Shown: piece after piece, positions 1 through 8,774 of the stretch
How the letters are laid out: each line of letters opens with the position of its first letter
How positions within the stretch are numbered: position 1 is the first letter of the stretch
NCBI GenBank assembly: GCA_934394815.1
Contig: CAKRRD010000002.1
Location: 62,001 to 126,000, forward strand
Direction of reading: 5' to 3'
DNA: 64,000 nucleotides
Source: an uncultured Acetatifactor sp.
GTDB taxonomy: Bacteria; Bacillota; Clostridia; Lachnospirales; Lachnospiraceae
Made by a program: the position numbers and the translations under genes
The notes under the pieces: model-generated
Told to the model about the DNA's origin: nothing
Database searches by the model: none
The model's input: the letters and a program-made list of their open reading frames with translations, nothing else

Positions 1-660
1 CACCAGTGTAGACACCACACCAACTTCCTGCATCCTTCCAAAGTCAGGCACCAGATAGAACTTCAGTCCTTCCTTTGCTCCCGGCATAAAGAAGCTGTTG
101 ACGGCAAGCACTACCATGATGGCTAACAGAGCGATCATCATGACCTTTGTCACGCGCTCCAGACCATTCTGCAATCCTCCGGCACAGACGCCGATACCGA
201 TGATCACCACCAGTACCATCCAGAACATCATGACCCCGGGATCTGCCAGCATCTGGGTAAAACGATCTGCCACCGCATCAGCGGAAAGACCGGAAAGCTT
301 ACCGGCAGCCGTCATGTAAAAATAATGCAGCATCCAGCCTGCCACGGTAGTATAGAACATCATTAACAGATAGCAGCCTGCCAATGTAAAATAACCATGG
401 ATATGCCACTTCTGTCCCGGCTTCTCCAATGCCTGATAAGCCTTGACGGGGCTCTTCTTGCTGGCTCTTCCCACCGCAAACTCCATGGTCATAATAGGGA
501 GCCCCAGGATCACCAGAAAAATCAGATAAAACAATACAAATGCGCCACCACCGCCCTGGCCGGCCATGTATGGAAATTTCCATACATTACCGATGCCAAT
601 GGCACAACCGGCAGACAACAGGATAAAGCCTAAACGGGATTTTAAATTTTCTCGTTCCAT
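1..660 (-). CDS. Sodium:neurotransmitter symporter (NSS/SNF) family transporter, 3' end outside window
   Basis: Reading leftward from the ATG at 660, the frame is open to the window edge and gives about 220 residues. The N-terminus reads MERENLKSRLGF, followed by the NSS/LeuT first-helix pattern with AIGIGNVWKFPYMAGQGGGAF. This is the unwound TM1 that binds sodium and substrate in the family. Further hydrophobic helices follow (VLFYLIFLVILGLPIM; YLLMMFYTTVAGW; MMFWMVLVVIIGVCAGG). The family imports amino acids or related amines with sodium; the substrate here cannot be told. The start overlaps the alaS stop by one base (TAATG), with GGAGG inside the alaS end as the likely ribosome site, so translation is probably coupled to alaS. 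The C-terminal helices are cut off by the window. Confidence 0.88.
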   Translation of the reverse strand, partial: MERENLKSRLGFILLSAGCAIGIGNVWKFPYMAGQGGGGAFVLFYLIFLVILGLPIMTMEFAVGRASKKSPVKAYQALEKPGQKWHIHGYFTLAGCYLLMMFYTTVAGWMLHYFYMTAAGKLSGLSADAVADRFTQMLADPGVMMFWMVLVVIIGIGVCAGGLQNGLERVTKVMMIALLAIMVVLAVNSFFMPGAKEGLKFYLVPDFGRMQEVGVVSTLV

Positions 661-3314
661 TATGCGAGCTGACCCTCCAGTACCTTGGACGCTTCCGCTA
701 TGGCCGCAGGAATACCTGCGGGATTCTTACCGCCGGCCTGGGCCATATTGGGACGGCCGCCGCCGCCACCGCCTACCAGTGCAGCAATTCCCTTGATCAG
801 ATTGCCTGCATGGGCACCGGCCTTGACAGCACCGTCTGTAGCCATGGCAATCATATTGACCTTGCCGTCCTGTGCGGAAAGCAGTACTACAACGCCCTCG
901 CCCAGTTTGCCTTTCAGCTGGTCTCCCAGATCTCTTAAGCCGTTCATGTCAACGCCGTCCACATTGGCAGCCAGAAGCTTCGTTCCCTTCACTTCCACTG
1001 CCTGATCCATGACATCACCCAGTGCGGACTGTGCCATCTTCGCTTTCAGGGACTCGTTCTCTGCATTCAGAGCCTTCAATTCTGCCTGCATATGCTGGAT
1101 CTTCTCGGTCAGAGCTGCCGGAGTCGCCTTTGCGGCTGCGGCTGCCTTGTTGAAGTTCTCTTCCATAGCCTGATAATATGCCATTACATTGGCTCCGGTC
1201 AGTGCTTCAATTCTTCTGACACCGGCTGCGACGCCGCTCTCAGACAGGATCTTGAAGTATCCGATCTCACCGGTATGCTTTACATGAGTACCGCCACACA
1301 GTTCCCTGGAGAAATCTCCCATGGATATCACGCGGACAGTCTCGCCGTATTTCTCCCCAAACAGAGCCATGGCTCCGCTCTTCTTCGCATCCTCGATGCT
1401 CATGATATCAGTAACGACTGCAATGTCCTCTGCGATCTTCTCATTGACCAGAGCTTCTACCTTAGCGATCTCTTCTGCGGTCATAGCCTGTCCGTGGCTG
1501 AAATCGAAACGGGTTCTTGCACCGTCCTGATAGGAACCCTGCTGTTCTACATGGTCACCCAGTACGATCTGCAGTGCCTTCTGTAACAGATGAGTAGCGG
1601 AATGGTTCTTGCAGACACTCTTTCTGTTGTCGGTATCTACGGCAAGCTCTGCGGTATCATTTACGGATACGCTGCCGGATACGACCTTACCCACATGGCC
1701 GATGCGTCCGCCTGCGATTTTCACGGTCTCTGTTACTTCAAAAGTGCCGTTCTGGGTGCGGATCACGCCAAAGTCACCCTTCTGTCCGCCCATGGTAGCA
1801 TAGAACGGAGTCACATCGGTGATCAGAGTACCGGTCTCGCCTTCTTTTAAGGTGTTTGCCAGCTCGGTCTCGGATGCCAGTGCCACAACTTTGCCGGTTG
1901 CGGTCAGTTTATCATAACCTACGAATTCGCTGGTGGTCTTCTCATCCAGAGCATCAAATACACCGGCTGCAGTGGTCAGCTTCTGGGAGAAGTTCTGTCC
2001 TTCTCTTGCCTTCTGCTTCTGTTCTTCCATAGCAGCGGCAAAACCTTCCTCATCTACGGTCAGATTCTCTTCCTGTGCCAGTTCTACGGTCAATTCCAGA
2101 GGGAATCCGAAAGTATCATATAAGTAGAATGCGGACTTACCGTCAATCTTCTTTTTGCCTTCGCTTCTCTTCTGCTCCAGAATCTTCTGCAGCTCCTTCA
2201 TGCCATTTTCCAGAGTGCTCTCGAAACGGGCGATCTCTTTCTGCAGTTCGGTCAGGATGAACTCTCTGTTCTTCTTCATCAGAGGATAGCTCTCCGCATA
2301 GATCTCATCAATATACATGGCAGCAATGTGTAAGAGCTGCTCTGTGGTCATATTTAAAGTACGTCCGTGTCTTACCGCACGACGGATCAGACGGCGGAGA
2401 ATATAGCCGGCACCGGTATTGGAAGGAAGCAGCTTTGCCTCGTCACCGATCAGCATTACGCTGGTACGCAGATGATCCGCCAGAATACGCATGGATCTGG
2501 TCAGCTTCTCATCCGCATTGTATTTTGCACCGGAAGCCTCTTCGACGTAAGCAATTACCGGCGCAAAGAGATCGGTCTGATATACGTCTCTGGTACCGTT
2601 TAAGAAGGCCAGTATACGTTCCAGTCCCCAGCCGGTATCCACGTTCTTCTGCTTTAAGGGGGTCAGATGACCGTCATGATGCTTCTCATACTGCATGAAC
2701 ACATCATTCCCCAGCTCCGTGTATTTGCCACAGTCACAGCCGGGGCCGCAGTTCGGTCCGCAATCCGGTCTGTCTGCGATATAGAACATCTCGCTGTCGG
2801 GACCGCAGGGGCCGTATTCCAGTCCCCACCAGTTGTCGTCAGCGGGCAGATAATATACGTTTTCTTTTTTGAATCCGGAAGCAATACGATACTGTGCGCC
2901 TTCCTCGTCTCTGGGTGCATTCTCGTCACCGGCAAATACAGTGGCAGCCAGATGATCCGCATCAAATCCGAACACCTGTGTCAACAGTTCAAAACTCCAC
3001 TGGCAGCGTTCCTTTTTAAAATAATCTCCAAGGCTCCAGCTTCCCATCATCTCGAAGAAGGTTACATGGCTTTTGTCGCCTACGGAATCAATATCGTTGG
3101 TACGTACACAGCCCTGTACGTTGCAGAGTCTGGTACCCAGAGGGTGCTTCTGTCCCAGCAGATAAGGCATCAGCGGCTGCATACCGGCAACGTTGAACAT
3201 AACACCGGTAGAACCGTCGGATACCAGGGATACTGCTCCCACATCTACGTGACCACGGTCTATATAAAATTGTTTCCAGGCTTTTCTCAGTTCATCAGAA
3301 GTGAATTGTCTCAT
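660..3314 (-). CDS. alaS: Alanyl-tRNA synthetase
   Basis: This 884-residue protein has the full bacterial AlaRS layout and the family's usual length. It charges tRNA-Ala with alanine in the cytoplasm. The class II catalytic domain is N-terminal (FNVAGMQPLMPYLLGQ; the HVTFFEMMGSWSLGDYFKKE motif 2 region). The editing domain carries the metal-binding HSATHLL and CGGTH motifs that remove mischarged Ser and Gly. A coiled coil and a C-Ala domain with a glycine-rich stretch (GGGGGGRPNMAQAGG) follow. The ATG at 3314 has an AAGGAG site. A near-consensus promoter lies about 60 bases upstream. The leader is only about 50 nt, too short for a T-box, so tRNA-sensing attenuation is not supported here. Confidence 0.98.
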   Translation of the reverse strand: MRQFTSDELRKAWKQFYIDRGHVDVGAVSLVSDGSTGVMFNVAGMQPLMPYLLGQKHPLGTRLCNVQGCVRTNDIDSVGDKSHVTFFEMMGSWSLGDYFKKERCQWSFELLTQVFGFDADHLAATVFAGDENAPRDEEGAQYRIASGFKKENVYYLPADDNWWGLEYGPCGPDSEMFYIADRPDCGPNCGPGCDCGKYTELGNDVFMQYEKHHDGHLTPLKQKNVDTGWGLERILAFLNGTRDVYQTDLFAPVIAYVEEASGAKYNADEKLTRSMRILADHLRTSVMLIGDEAKLLPSNTGAGYILRRLIRRAVRHGRTLNMTTEQLLHIAAMYIDEIYAESYPLMKKNREFILTELQKEIARFESTLENGMKELQKILEQKRSEGKKKIDGKSAFYLYDTFGFPLELTVELAQEENLTVDEEGFAAAMEEQKQKAREGQNFSQKLTTAAGVFDALDEKTTSEFVGYDKLTATGKVVALASETELANTLKEGETGTLITDVTPFYATMGGQKGDFGVIRTQNGTFEVTETVKIAGGRIGHVGKVVSGSVSVNDTAELAVDTDNRKSVCKNHSATHLLQKALQIVLGDHVEQQGSYQDGARTRFDFSHGQAMTAEEIAKVEALVNEKIAEDIAVVTDIMSIEDAKKSGAMALFGEKYGETVRVISMGDFSRELCGGTHVKHTGEIGYFKILSESGVAAGVRRIEALTGANVMAYYQAMEENFNKAAAAAKATPAALTEKIQHMQAELKALNAENESLKAKMAQSALGDVMDQAVEVKGTKLLAANVDGVDMNGLRDLGDQLKGKLGEGVVVLLSAQDGKVNMIAMATDGAVKAGAHAGNLIKGIAALVGGGGGGRPNMAQAGGKNPAGIPAAIAEASKVLEGQLA

Positions 3315-3373
3315 TCTCTCGGTCTCCTTGTCTCAATAATTGCATCTTTCGGAAAATAAACCTACATTTCTAC

Positions 3374-3402
3374 ATTATAATGTTATCGTTTCGTCGCGTC
3401 AA
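3374..3402 (-). promoter_or_regulatory. Sigma-A type promoter of alaS
   Basis: On the minus strand, TTGACG (3397-3402) and TATAAT (3374-3379) are separated by exactly 17 bases. This is one mismatch from consensus. Transcription should begin near 3367, giving a leader of about 50 nt before alaS. Confidence 0.85.
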
Positions 3403-3430
3403 GAATTAAAGCTACACAAAAGGAGCAGAA

Positions 3431-3463
3431 AACACAAAAGGAGCAGGAATTATCTCCTGCTCC
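3431..3463 (-). terminator. Intrinsic terminator after glyS
   Basis: A 9-bp GC-rich stem (GGAGCAGGA at 3440-3448 pairing with 3455-3463) has a 6-nt loop. On the minus strand it is followed by TTTTGTGTTTT. It lies 12 bases past the glyS stop and separates glyS from the alaS promoter. Confidence 0.82.
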
Positions 3464-3475
3464 CTGAAAATCATC

Positions 3476-4864
3476 TTAGAATGTGAACTTATCTGCAAAA
3501 TAAGCATCCAGATCGGCGATTGCAACACGCTCCTGCTCCATGGAATCACGGAAACGTACGGTAACGCAGCCATCTGTCACGGATTCAAAATCATAGGTTA
3601 CGCAGAAAGGAGTTCCGATCTCGTCCTGACGACGATATCTCTTACCGATATTTCCTCTGTCATCAAATTCACAGTTGTATTTCTTGGAAAGTTCTGCGTA
3701 AATCTTCTCTGCACCCTCGTTCAGCTTCTTGGACAGAGGCAGTACACCGATCTTCACCGGTGCCAGTGCGGGATGGAAATGCAGCACGGTACGCACATCG
3801 CCGCCTTCCAGTTCTTCTTCGTCATAAGCTGCGCACAGGAAGGCCAGAACAACTCTGTCCGCACCCAGAGAAGGCTCGATAACATAAGGAATGTATTTCT
3901 CCTTCTTCTCGTCATCGAAATAAGTCATATCCTCACCGGAAGTATTGGCATGCTGAGTCAGATCGTAATCGGTTCTGTCCGCAATACCCCACAGTTCGCC
4001 CCAGCCGAAGGGGAACAGGAACTCGATATCGGTAGTCCCCTTACTGTAGAAGCACAGTTCCTCGGGAGAATGATCACGCAGTCTCATCTCATCTTCCTTG
4101 ATACCTAAGGACAGCAGCCAGTCACGGCAGAAGCCTCTCCAGTACTGGAACCACTCCAGATCGGTACCCGGCTCACAGAAGAACTCCAGTTCCATCTGCT
4201 CGAACTCTCTGGTACGGAAGGTAAAGTTACCGGGAGTGATCTCATTACGGAAGGACTTACCGATCTGTCCGATACCGAAAGGAATCTTCTTACGGGAAGT
4301 TCTCTGTACATTCTTGAAGTTCACGAAAATACCCTGTGCCGTCTCAGGTCTTAAATATACCGTGTTCTTGGCATCCTCGGTAACACCCTGGAAGGTCTTG
4401 AACATCAGGTTGAACTGACGGATGTCGGTAAAGTTGTGCTTGCCGCAGGTAGGACAGGGAACATTATGCTCCTCGATGAAATTCTTCATCTCCTCCTGAC
4501 TCCAGGCATCCACACTGCCCTCGATGGCAATGCCGTTCTCCTCACAGAAATCCTCGATCAGCTTATCTGCACGGAAACGCTCATGGCATTCCTTACAGTC
4601 CATCAGAGGATCGGAGAAGCCGCCCAGATGTCCGCTGGCCACCCAGGTCTGGGGATTCATCAGGATCGCACAGTCCACACCTACATTGTAGGGACTCTCC
4701 TGTACGAACTTCTGCCACCACGCCTTTTTCACATTATTTTTCAGCTCCACGCCCAGGTTGCCGTAATCCCAGGTATTTGCCAGTCCGCCGTAGATCTCGG
4801 AACCGGGATATACAAAACCTCTTGCTTTTGCCAGGGCTACGATCTTCTCCATTGTCTTTTCCAT
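3476..4864 (-). CDS. glyS: Glycyl-tRNA synthetase, single-chain dimeric type
   Basis: This 462-residue class II synthetase is of the alpha2 type found in many Gram-positives, not the alpha2beta2 GlyQ/GlyS type. It makes Gly-tRNA in the cytoplasm. It opens with [20 protein letters not shown], a family signature. Motif 2 is near [25 protein letters not shown], and motif 3 is in [17 protein letters not shown]. The C-terminal anticodon-binding domain starts near residue 365 ([12 protein letters not shown]). The start may be the ATG at 4864 or the in-frame ATG four codons on (4852). Four cysteines in CKEC and CPTC could bind zinc in the insertion domain. The gene is followed by its own terminator. 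Confidence 0.97.
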   Translation of the reverse strand: MEKTMEKIVALAKARGFVYPGSEIYGGLANTWDYGNLGVELKNNVKKAWWQKFVQESPYNVGVDCAILMNPQTWVASGHLGGFSDPLMDCKECHERFRADKLIEDFCEENGIAIEGSVDAWSQEEMKNFIEEHNVPCPTCGKHNFTDIRQFNLMFKTFQGVTEDAKNTVYLRPETAQGIFVNFKNVQRTSRKKIPFGIGQIGKSFRNEITPGNFTFRTREFEQMELEFFCEPGTDLEWFQYWRGFCRDWLLSLGIKEDEMRLRDHSPEELCFYSKGTTDIEFLFPFGWGELWGIADRTDYDLTQHANTSGEDMTYFDDEKKEKYIPYVIEPSLGADRVVLAFLCAAYDEEELEGGDVRTVLHFHPALAPVKIGVLPLSKKLNEGAEKIYAELSKKYNCEFDDRGNIGKRYRRQDEIGTPFCVTYDFESVTDGCVTVRFRDSMEQERVAIADLDAYFADKFTF

Positions 4865-4927
4865 GTCAGTACCAAACCTTTCTTACGCTAAAACGCTTTA
4901 TTCTCTATCTTGTATTGCCAGTATGAC

Positions 4928-5560
4928 CTATTTTTTCATCAGTATCGTAACGACACCGTCGGACTGGGAGGCATCCACATAACCGTCCGCTCCCATGACC
5001 ACACCCTCACTGAGATACAGCACCGGGTATGGGCAGTAAATATATGCACTCGCATTCGTAATGATCAGGTGTCCCTTCTCCATAGCCTTGCTCAGCTTCC
5101 CGGAGTCGGCGGGTGTGCCGTCCGTGGCATCCACCAGTTCCAGATCCACGCTGATCCCCTTCGCCAGAGCCTCGACTCTGGTTCCGTAGAACAGATCCTT
5201 CTCATTATATTCGGCATAACTGTCCGCACTGTCGAAATCCTCGACCAGCCGCACGGTGACACCGTTCTCCAGCATCTGTACCGATTTCACCGTCATGGGA
5301 TCTTCCTGTCCGTCACCGTGGGTTCTGTTAAAAGAATCCGCTTCTTCCCTTACCATTGCTTCCAGACCGTCCAGTGTGTAGAAATCCTTGTCAAAGGTGT
5401 CCACCAGATAGGAGGTCACTTTTCCGTCCTTCTCCACCACCAGAGAGGTATTGATCACCTCCGCAGGAAGCTTCGCCGTCTGGCCGCAGCCGCCGAGAGA
5501 CAGTATAAGGAGTCCCGACAATCCTGCCGCAAGAAACTTTTTTATTCTATTTTCCCTCAT
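4928..5560 (-). CDS. Lipoprotein of unknown function
   Basis: The start is set at the ATG at 5560 because AAGGAG sits 10 bases before it; a longer in-frame version to 5605 overlaps recO and lacks such a site. The 210-residue product has a lipoprotein signal peptide (basic RENRIKK, hydrophobic LAAGLSGLLILSLGGC) with the lipidated Cys about 25 residues in, so it should be anchored on the outer face of the membrane. I recognise no catalytic motif in the rest, which is acidic and probably alpha/beta. It follows recO by 38 bases and precedes glyS, so it is likely co-transcribed with them. Confidence 0.8.
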   Translation of the reverse strand: MRENRIKKFLAAGLSGLLILSLGGCGQTAKLPAEVINTSLVVEKDGKVTSYLVDTFDKDFYTLDGLEAMVREEADSFNRTHGDGQEDPMTVKSVQMLENGVTVRLVEDFDSADSYAEYNEKDLFYGTRVEALAKGISVDLELVDATDGTPADSGKLSKAMEKGHLIITNASAYIYCPYPVLYLSEGVVMGADGYVDASQSDGVVTILMKK

Positions 5561-5598
5561 AAATGAGTCTCCTTTTTTGGCATCAGCCATAACCGATT

Positions 5599-6249
5599 TT
5601 AACATAGAGTTTTGAGTATTTCAAGACTTTTGAACGACCTGTCCATGAAACGCTTCCGATATTCCGATGCGGTCTGGGAAAGTTCGGCAAGGACCTTATC
5701 CGATACGGTAAACGTGTACAACTTCTCCACGGAGCTCTCCGCTATGTAATTCATTGCGTACAGCGTAGATTCTTCCAGCTTCCGGCCGGGAGGCGGCCCC
5801 GGGTACTCCCCGTTGACGGCGATGGCCTTCAGTTCAAAAATACTGCGCACCAGTTCGTTGGGAAGTGCCGGTGCGCACAGCGCCCGGAGGGACTGATACA
5901 GAAGCTTTAACATCTCCCGCTCGTCATTGTTTTCCCTGCAGTAATAATCCGCCACCTCCGCAAAATACATGCCGTAGCAGGCTCCCACATAATCCGTCAT
6001 GAGTTCTTCGAAATAATTCCCGATCTCCGCCTCCGATACGGTGTAGGAATTCCGTCCCTCGTAAAGACGAAACGTCCCAAAAGCAAAAGGGTTGGTCGCT
6101 GCCGCCAGCCGGTTGCCGGGCTTTCTGGCCCCTCTGGCAAAAGCAGTGATCTTCCCTTTTTCTCTGGTGAGCAGGCACACCCGCCTGTCATATTCCCCGA
6201 AGGGGGTCTGTTTTAATACCATTCCTGTTACATACAGGGATTCCTGCAT
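5599..6249 (-). CDS. recO: DNA repair protein RecO
   Basis: This 216-residue protein starts at the ATG at 6249, with GGGAGG upstream. It has the N-terminal OB-fold pattern of RecO (TGMVLKQTPFGEYDRRVCLLTREKGKITAFARGARKPGNRLAA) and the helical C-domain. RecO loads RecA with RecR during gap repair and anneals strands. It is shorter than the usual 240-260 residues: the CxxC zinc-finger insertion of many Firmicute RecO proteins is absent, replaced by the short loop NGEYPGPPPGRKL. The gene overlaps the small gene before it by 22 bases. The order era, small gene, recO matches Bacillus era-yqzL-recO. Confidence 0.93.
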   Translation of the reverse strand: MQESLYVTGMVLKQTPFGEYDRRVCLLTREKGKITAFARGARKPGNRLAAATNPFAFGTFRLYEGRNSYTVSEAEIGNYFEELMTDYVGACYGMYFAEVADYYCRENNDEREMLKLLYQSLRALCAPALPNELVRSIFELKAIAVNGEYPGPPPGRKLEESTLYAMNYIAESSVEKLYTFTVSDKVLAELSQTASEYRKRFMDRSFKSLEILKTLC

Positions 6250-6419
6250 GATCCATCCTCCCCGCCGGAAAGATCTGTGTGTCCTTCCGCCCTGCAATCC
6301 CCGGAGGCACCGCATACCGCAGCCGGGAAATCCTCCTTTCCCGCGTTTTGCAGGTAATTCAGATAATCCTCCACTCTGCCGGTATGTTCAAATTGCTGCC
6401 AGTAATCCGTGAACTGCAT
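6228..6419 (-). CDS. Small YqzL-like protein
   Basis: A 63-residue product starts MQFTDYWQQFEHTGRVEDYLNYLQ. The ATG at 6419 has AGAGGGGG nine bases upstream; the ATG at 6428 lies too close to that site. The aromatic-rich start (F-x2-YW-x2-F-x3-G-x2-x2-YL) resembles YqzL, the small protein encoded between era and recO in Bacillus, so both position and sequence fit. The C-terminal half is cysteine- and glycine-rich and overlaps recO by 22 bases, which suggests coupled translation. The function is unknown even in Bacillus. Confidence 0.68.
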   Translation of the reverse strand: MQFTDYWQQFEHTGRVEDYLNYLQNAGKEDFPAAVCGASGDCRAEGHTDLSGGEDGSCRNPCM

Positions 6420-6485
6420 CTTACGCATCCCCCTCTTCCATCAGTGTCATCCTCTGTAAAAATAGGGTCTGCAAATTTCGTTTTT

Positions 6486-7403
6486 CTATTCGCCCATCTC
6501 GATGTCTTTCGGATTATATCCGAAGTTCTTAAGCAGGATATCGCTGTCTCTCCAGTCCTTCTTCACTTTCACCCAGAGCTGCAGATTGACTTTCATTTCC
6601 AGCATATCCTCGATCTCCGGGCGGGCCTGGGAGCCGATCTTTTTCAGCATCTGGCCGCCCTTGCCGATGATGATGCCCTTGTGGGAATCTCTCTCGCAGA
6701 TGATCGTGGCCTCGATGTCACAGATCCGTCCTCTCTCCTTCATGCTTTCCACCGTCACCGCAATGCCGTGAGGGATCTCCTCAGACAGAAGGCGCAGGGC
6801 TTTTTCCCGGATCAGTTCCGCCACGATCTGGCGCATGGGCTGGTCGGTGATGGTATCCTCGTCATAAAAGGCCGGTCCGTAGGGCAGATATTTTAAAATG
6901 CACTGGATCAGCACATCCGTATTGTCTCCCTTTAAGGCGGACACCGGAACGATCTCCTGAAAATCCAGTTCCCTGCGGTAGGTATCTATAAATGCCAGGA
7001 TCTCTTCCTTTTTCACGGTGTCCGTCTTGTTGATCACCAGGATCACGGGAGTCCTGGTCTTTTTCAGCTGTTCGATGATATGACGTTCTCCGGCACCGAT
7101 AAAATTCGTAGGCTCCACCAGCCACAGGATCACATCCACGTCGTTTAACGTATGCTCCGCAACGTTCACCATATAGTCTCCCAGCTTGTTTTTCGCTTTG
7201 TGGATACCGGGAGTGTCCAGAAATACGATCTGTCCCTCTTCCAGGGTCAGCACCGTCTGGATACGGTTGCGGGTGGTCTGCGGTTTATTGGATGTAATGG
7301 CGATCTTCTGTCCGATCAGACGGTTCATCAGCGTGGACTTTCCCACGTTGGGGCGTCCGATCAGTGTGGCAAAGCCGGATTTGTATGCCGGATTTTCGTT
7401 CAT
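6486..7403 (-). CDS. era: GTPase Era
   Basis: This 305-residue essential GTPase of 30S ribosome maturation has all G motifs: G1 GRPNVGKS (about 16-23), G3 DTPGIHKAKN, and G4 NKTD. Its C-terminal KH domain has GKGGQMLKKIGSQAR and binds the 3' end of 16S rRNA. Length and layout are normal for the family. It lies upstream of the yqzL-like gene and recO in the usual Firmicute order. Confidence 0.97.
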   Translation of the reverse strand: MNENPAYKSGFATLIGRPNVGKSTLMNRLIGQKIAITSNKPQTTRNRIQTVLTLEEGQIVFLDTPGIHKAKNKLGDYMVNVAEHTLNDVDVILWLVEPTNFIGAGERHIIEQLKKTRTPVILVINKTDTVKKEEILAFIDTYRRELDFQEIVPVSALKGDNTDVLIQCILKYLPYGPAFYDEDTITDQPMRQIVAELIREKALRLLSEEIPHGIAVTVESMKERGRICDIEATIICERDSHKGIIIGKGGQMLKKIGSQARPEIEDMLEMKVNLQLWVKVKKDWRDSDILLKNFGYNPKDIEMGE

Positions 7404-7494
7404 TTTTTATTTCTCCTGTTCTTGTAATTGCTGCTGACTGATTCCTGTCAGTTACCGGTCTGGCAGCCGGCAGCTGCATTTCTATGATAAATTT

Positions 7495-8583
7495 TCAGTT
7501 CTTACTGTTCTGTGCCGCTGTATCCTCTGTCGCGGCAGTATTGTCTGCCGTTTTCTGCAGGGTTTTCTGTATTTTTGCTTCCTCTTCGGCGAATTTTTTC
7601 TGTTCTTCTGCCCGGATCCGCTTCGTGCGCTTTTTGATCTTCTTTAAGATCAGTACGATCACTGCGATCACGATAGCCCAGATCACCAGATACGGGATAT
7701 GGATCACGAACCAGATCGCTGCTTCCTTTAGTCCCTCGCCGATATTTTTCAGACTGTCCACAAATCCGGTGGAAATACGCTCCCAGACGGTCTCTTCTTC
7801 CACAGGGGTATAGACCTCTACTTCATCAATATAAAGGTATACGGTGCTGTAGTCAACCCGGTTATCATAGCTGCGAAGCTGGGATTCCATGCTTTCTAAC
7901 TGATATCTGACATCCGACAGACGCTGTTCGATGGTAATAATATCTTCCACACTCTCAGCCTGCTCCAGAAGCTGTAATAATCTCTCCTGCTCGGTCCGCA
8001 GGGCATCCCGGTGGCTCTGCAGATCTACATAGGTCAATGTTACATCCTGCACATTCTCCGAGCGGCTGGTCACATTGCCCAGCTCTGAGACCGTATTCTG
8101 GAACTCCTCCAGTCTGTCCTTCGGGATGCGGATGGTCAGATTGGCATTCCTTGTAGAACGATAACTATAATATGTACTGCCGTTATAGGCATCCAGACTT
8201 TCGATATAGCCGCCGAGCTCTGTTACTTTATTCTCTACCGCGCTTAACAGCTTATCATACTCCCTGGTCTCGACATCCATATTCACGGTCTTGATCAGCT
8301 TCCGGTCTGCTACGACTGCGTCTGCAGTCTCCTCAGGCACTGTATTACCTGTGTCCTGGGTGTTTTCTGCGTAATCGTACCCCTCTGTCATGCCGAATCC
8401 GCCTTCATAAGCGGATGCCTCCGATGCAGCTGCCTCATTGGAAGCGACAGCATAATCCGCATCCATGAGATCACTGATGCCATAACTGCCCTTCGATGAG
8501 CTGCCGCAGGCGGTCAGCGATAATATCATACCGGCAGTGAGTATCCCTGTAATGATCTTTGTTTCAAAATTTCGTTTTTTCAT
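7495..8583 (-). CDS. DUF4349 family membrane-anchored lipoprotein
   Basis: The 362-residue product begins with a lipoprotein signal (TGILTAGMILSLTACGSSS). A low-complexity acidic and alanine-rich linker follows. The DUF4349 domain runs about 95-270 (DRKLIKTVNMDVETREYD; LTIRIPKDRLEEF; VDLQSHRDALRTEQERLLQLL), including a helical hairpin likely to form a coiled coil. Near the C-terminus is a membrane helix (IPYLVIWAIVIAVIVLILKK), then a basic and acidic tail on the cytoplasmic side. The domain is common in Gram-positives but has no firm function; a signalling or envelope role is only inferred. The signal peptide places the core outside the membrane. Confidence 0.85.
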   Translation of the reverse strand: MKKRNFETKIITGILTAGMILSLTACGSSSKGSYGISDLMDADYAVASNEAAASEASAYEGGFGMTEGYDYAENTQDTGNTVPEETADAVVADRKLIKTVNMDVETREYDKLLSAVENKVTELGGYIESLDAYNGSTYYSYRSTRNANLTIRIPKDRLEEFQNTVSELGNVTSRSENVQDVTLTYVDLQSHRDALRTEQERLLQLLEQAESVEDIITIEQRLSDVRYQLESMESQLRSYDNRVDYSTVYLYIDEVEVYTPVEEETVWERISTGFVDSLKNIGEGLKEAAIWFVIHIPYLVIWAIVIAVIVLILKKIKKRTKRIRAEEQKKFAEEEAKIQKTLQKTADNTAATEDTAAQNSKN

Positions 8584-8721
8584 AACCCTCTCCGTTCTGC
8601 GGACGGCATCCGGACAGCTTGCCGGATCCGCCTGCTGTTGACTTTTTATTGTTCACCCCTATAAACGAAATAATATCACAAAAGTTCTTTATTTATTTGA
8701 TTTTTTGTCATTATTCAGCGT

Positions 8722-8737
8722 CATGCAAAATTGCATG
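8722..8737. repeat. Perfect palindrome near the end of the M16 protease gene
   Basis: CATGCAA-AA-TTGCATG is a 7-bp inverted repeat with a 2-base centre, in the 191-bp gap between the protease stop and the DUF4349 start. Its compact form suits a dimeric repressor better than a terminator, as no T-run follows on either strand. The rest of the gap holds a small GCCTC-TGT-GAGGC hairpin on the minus strand and AT-rich sequence where the DUF4349 promoter may lie. Confidence 0.3.
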
Positions 8738-8774
8738 TTATTCCGTGAAGCCTCACAGAGGCGGTTTTGCCGTT

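Noticed and set aside
3315..3475. T-box leader for alaS
   Set aside because: The predicted transcript leader is only about 50 nt and shows no specifier loop or T-box sequence.
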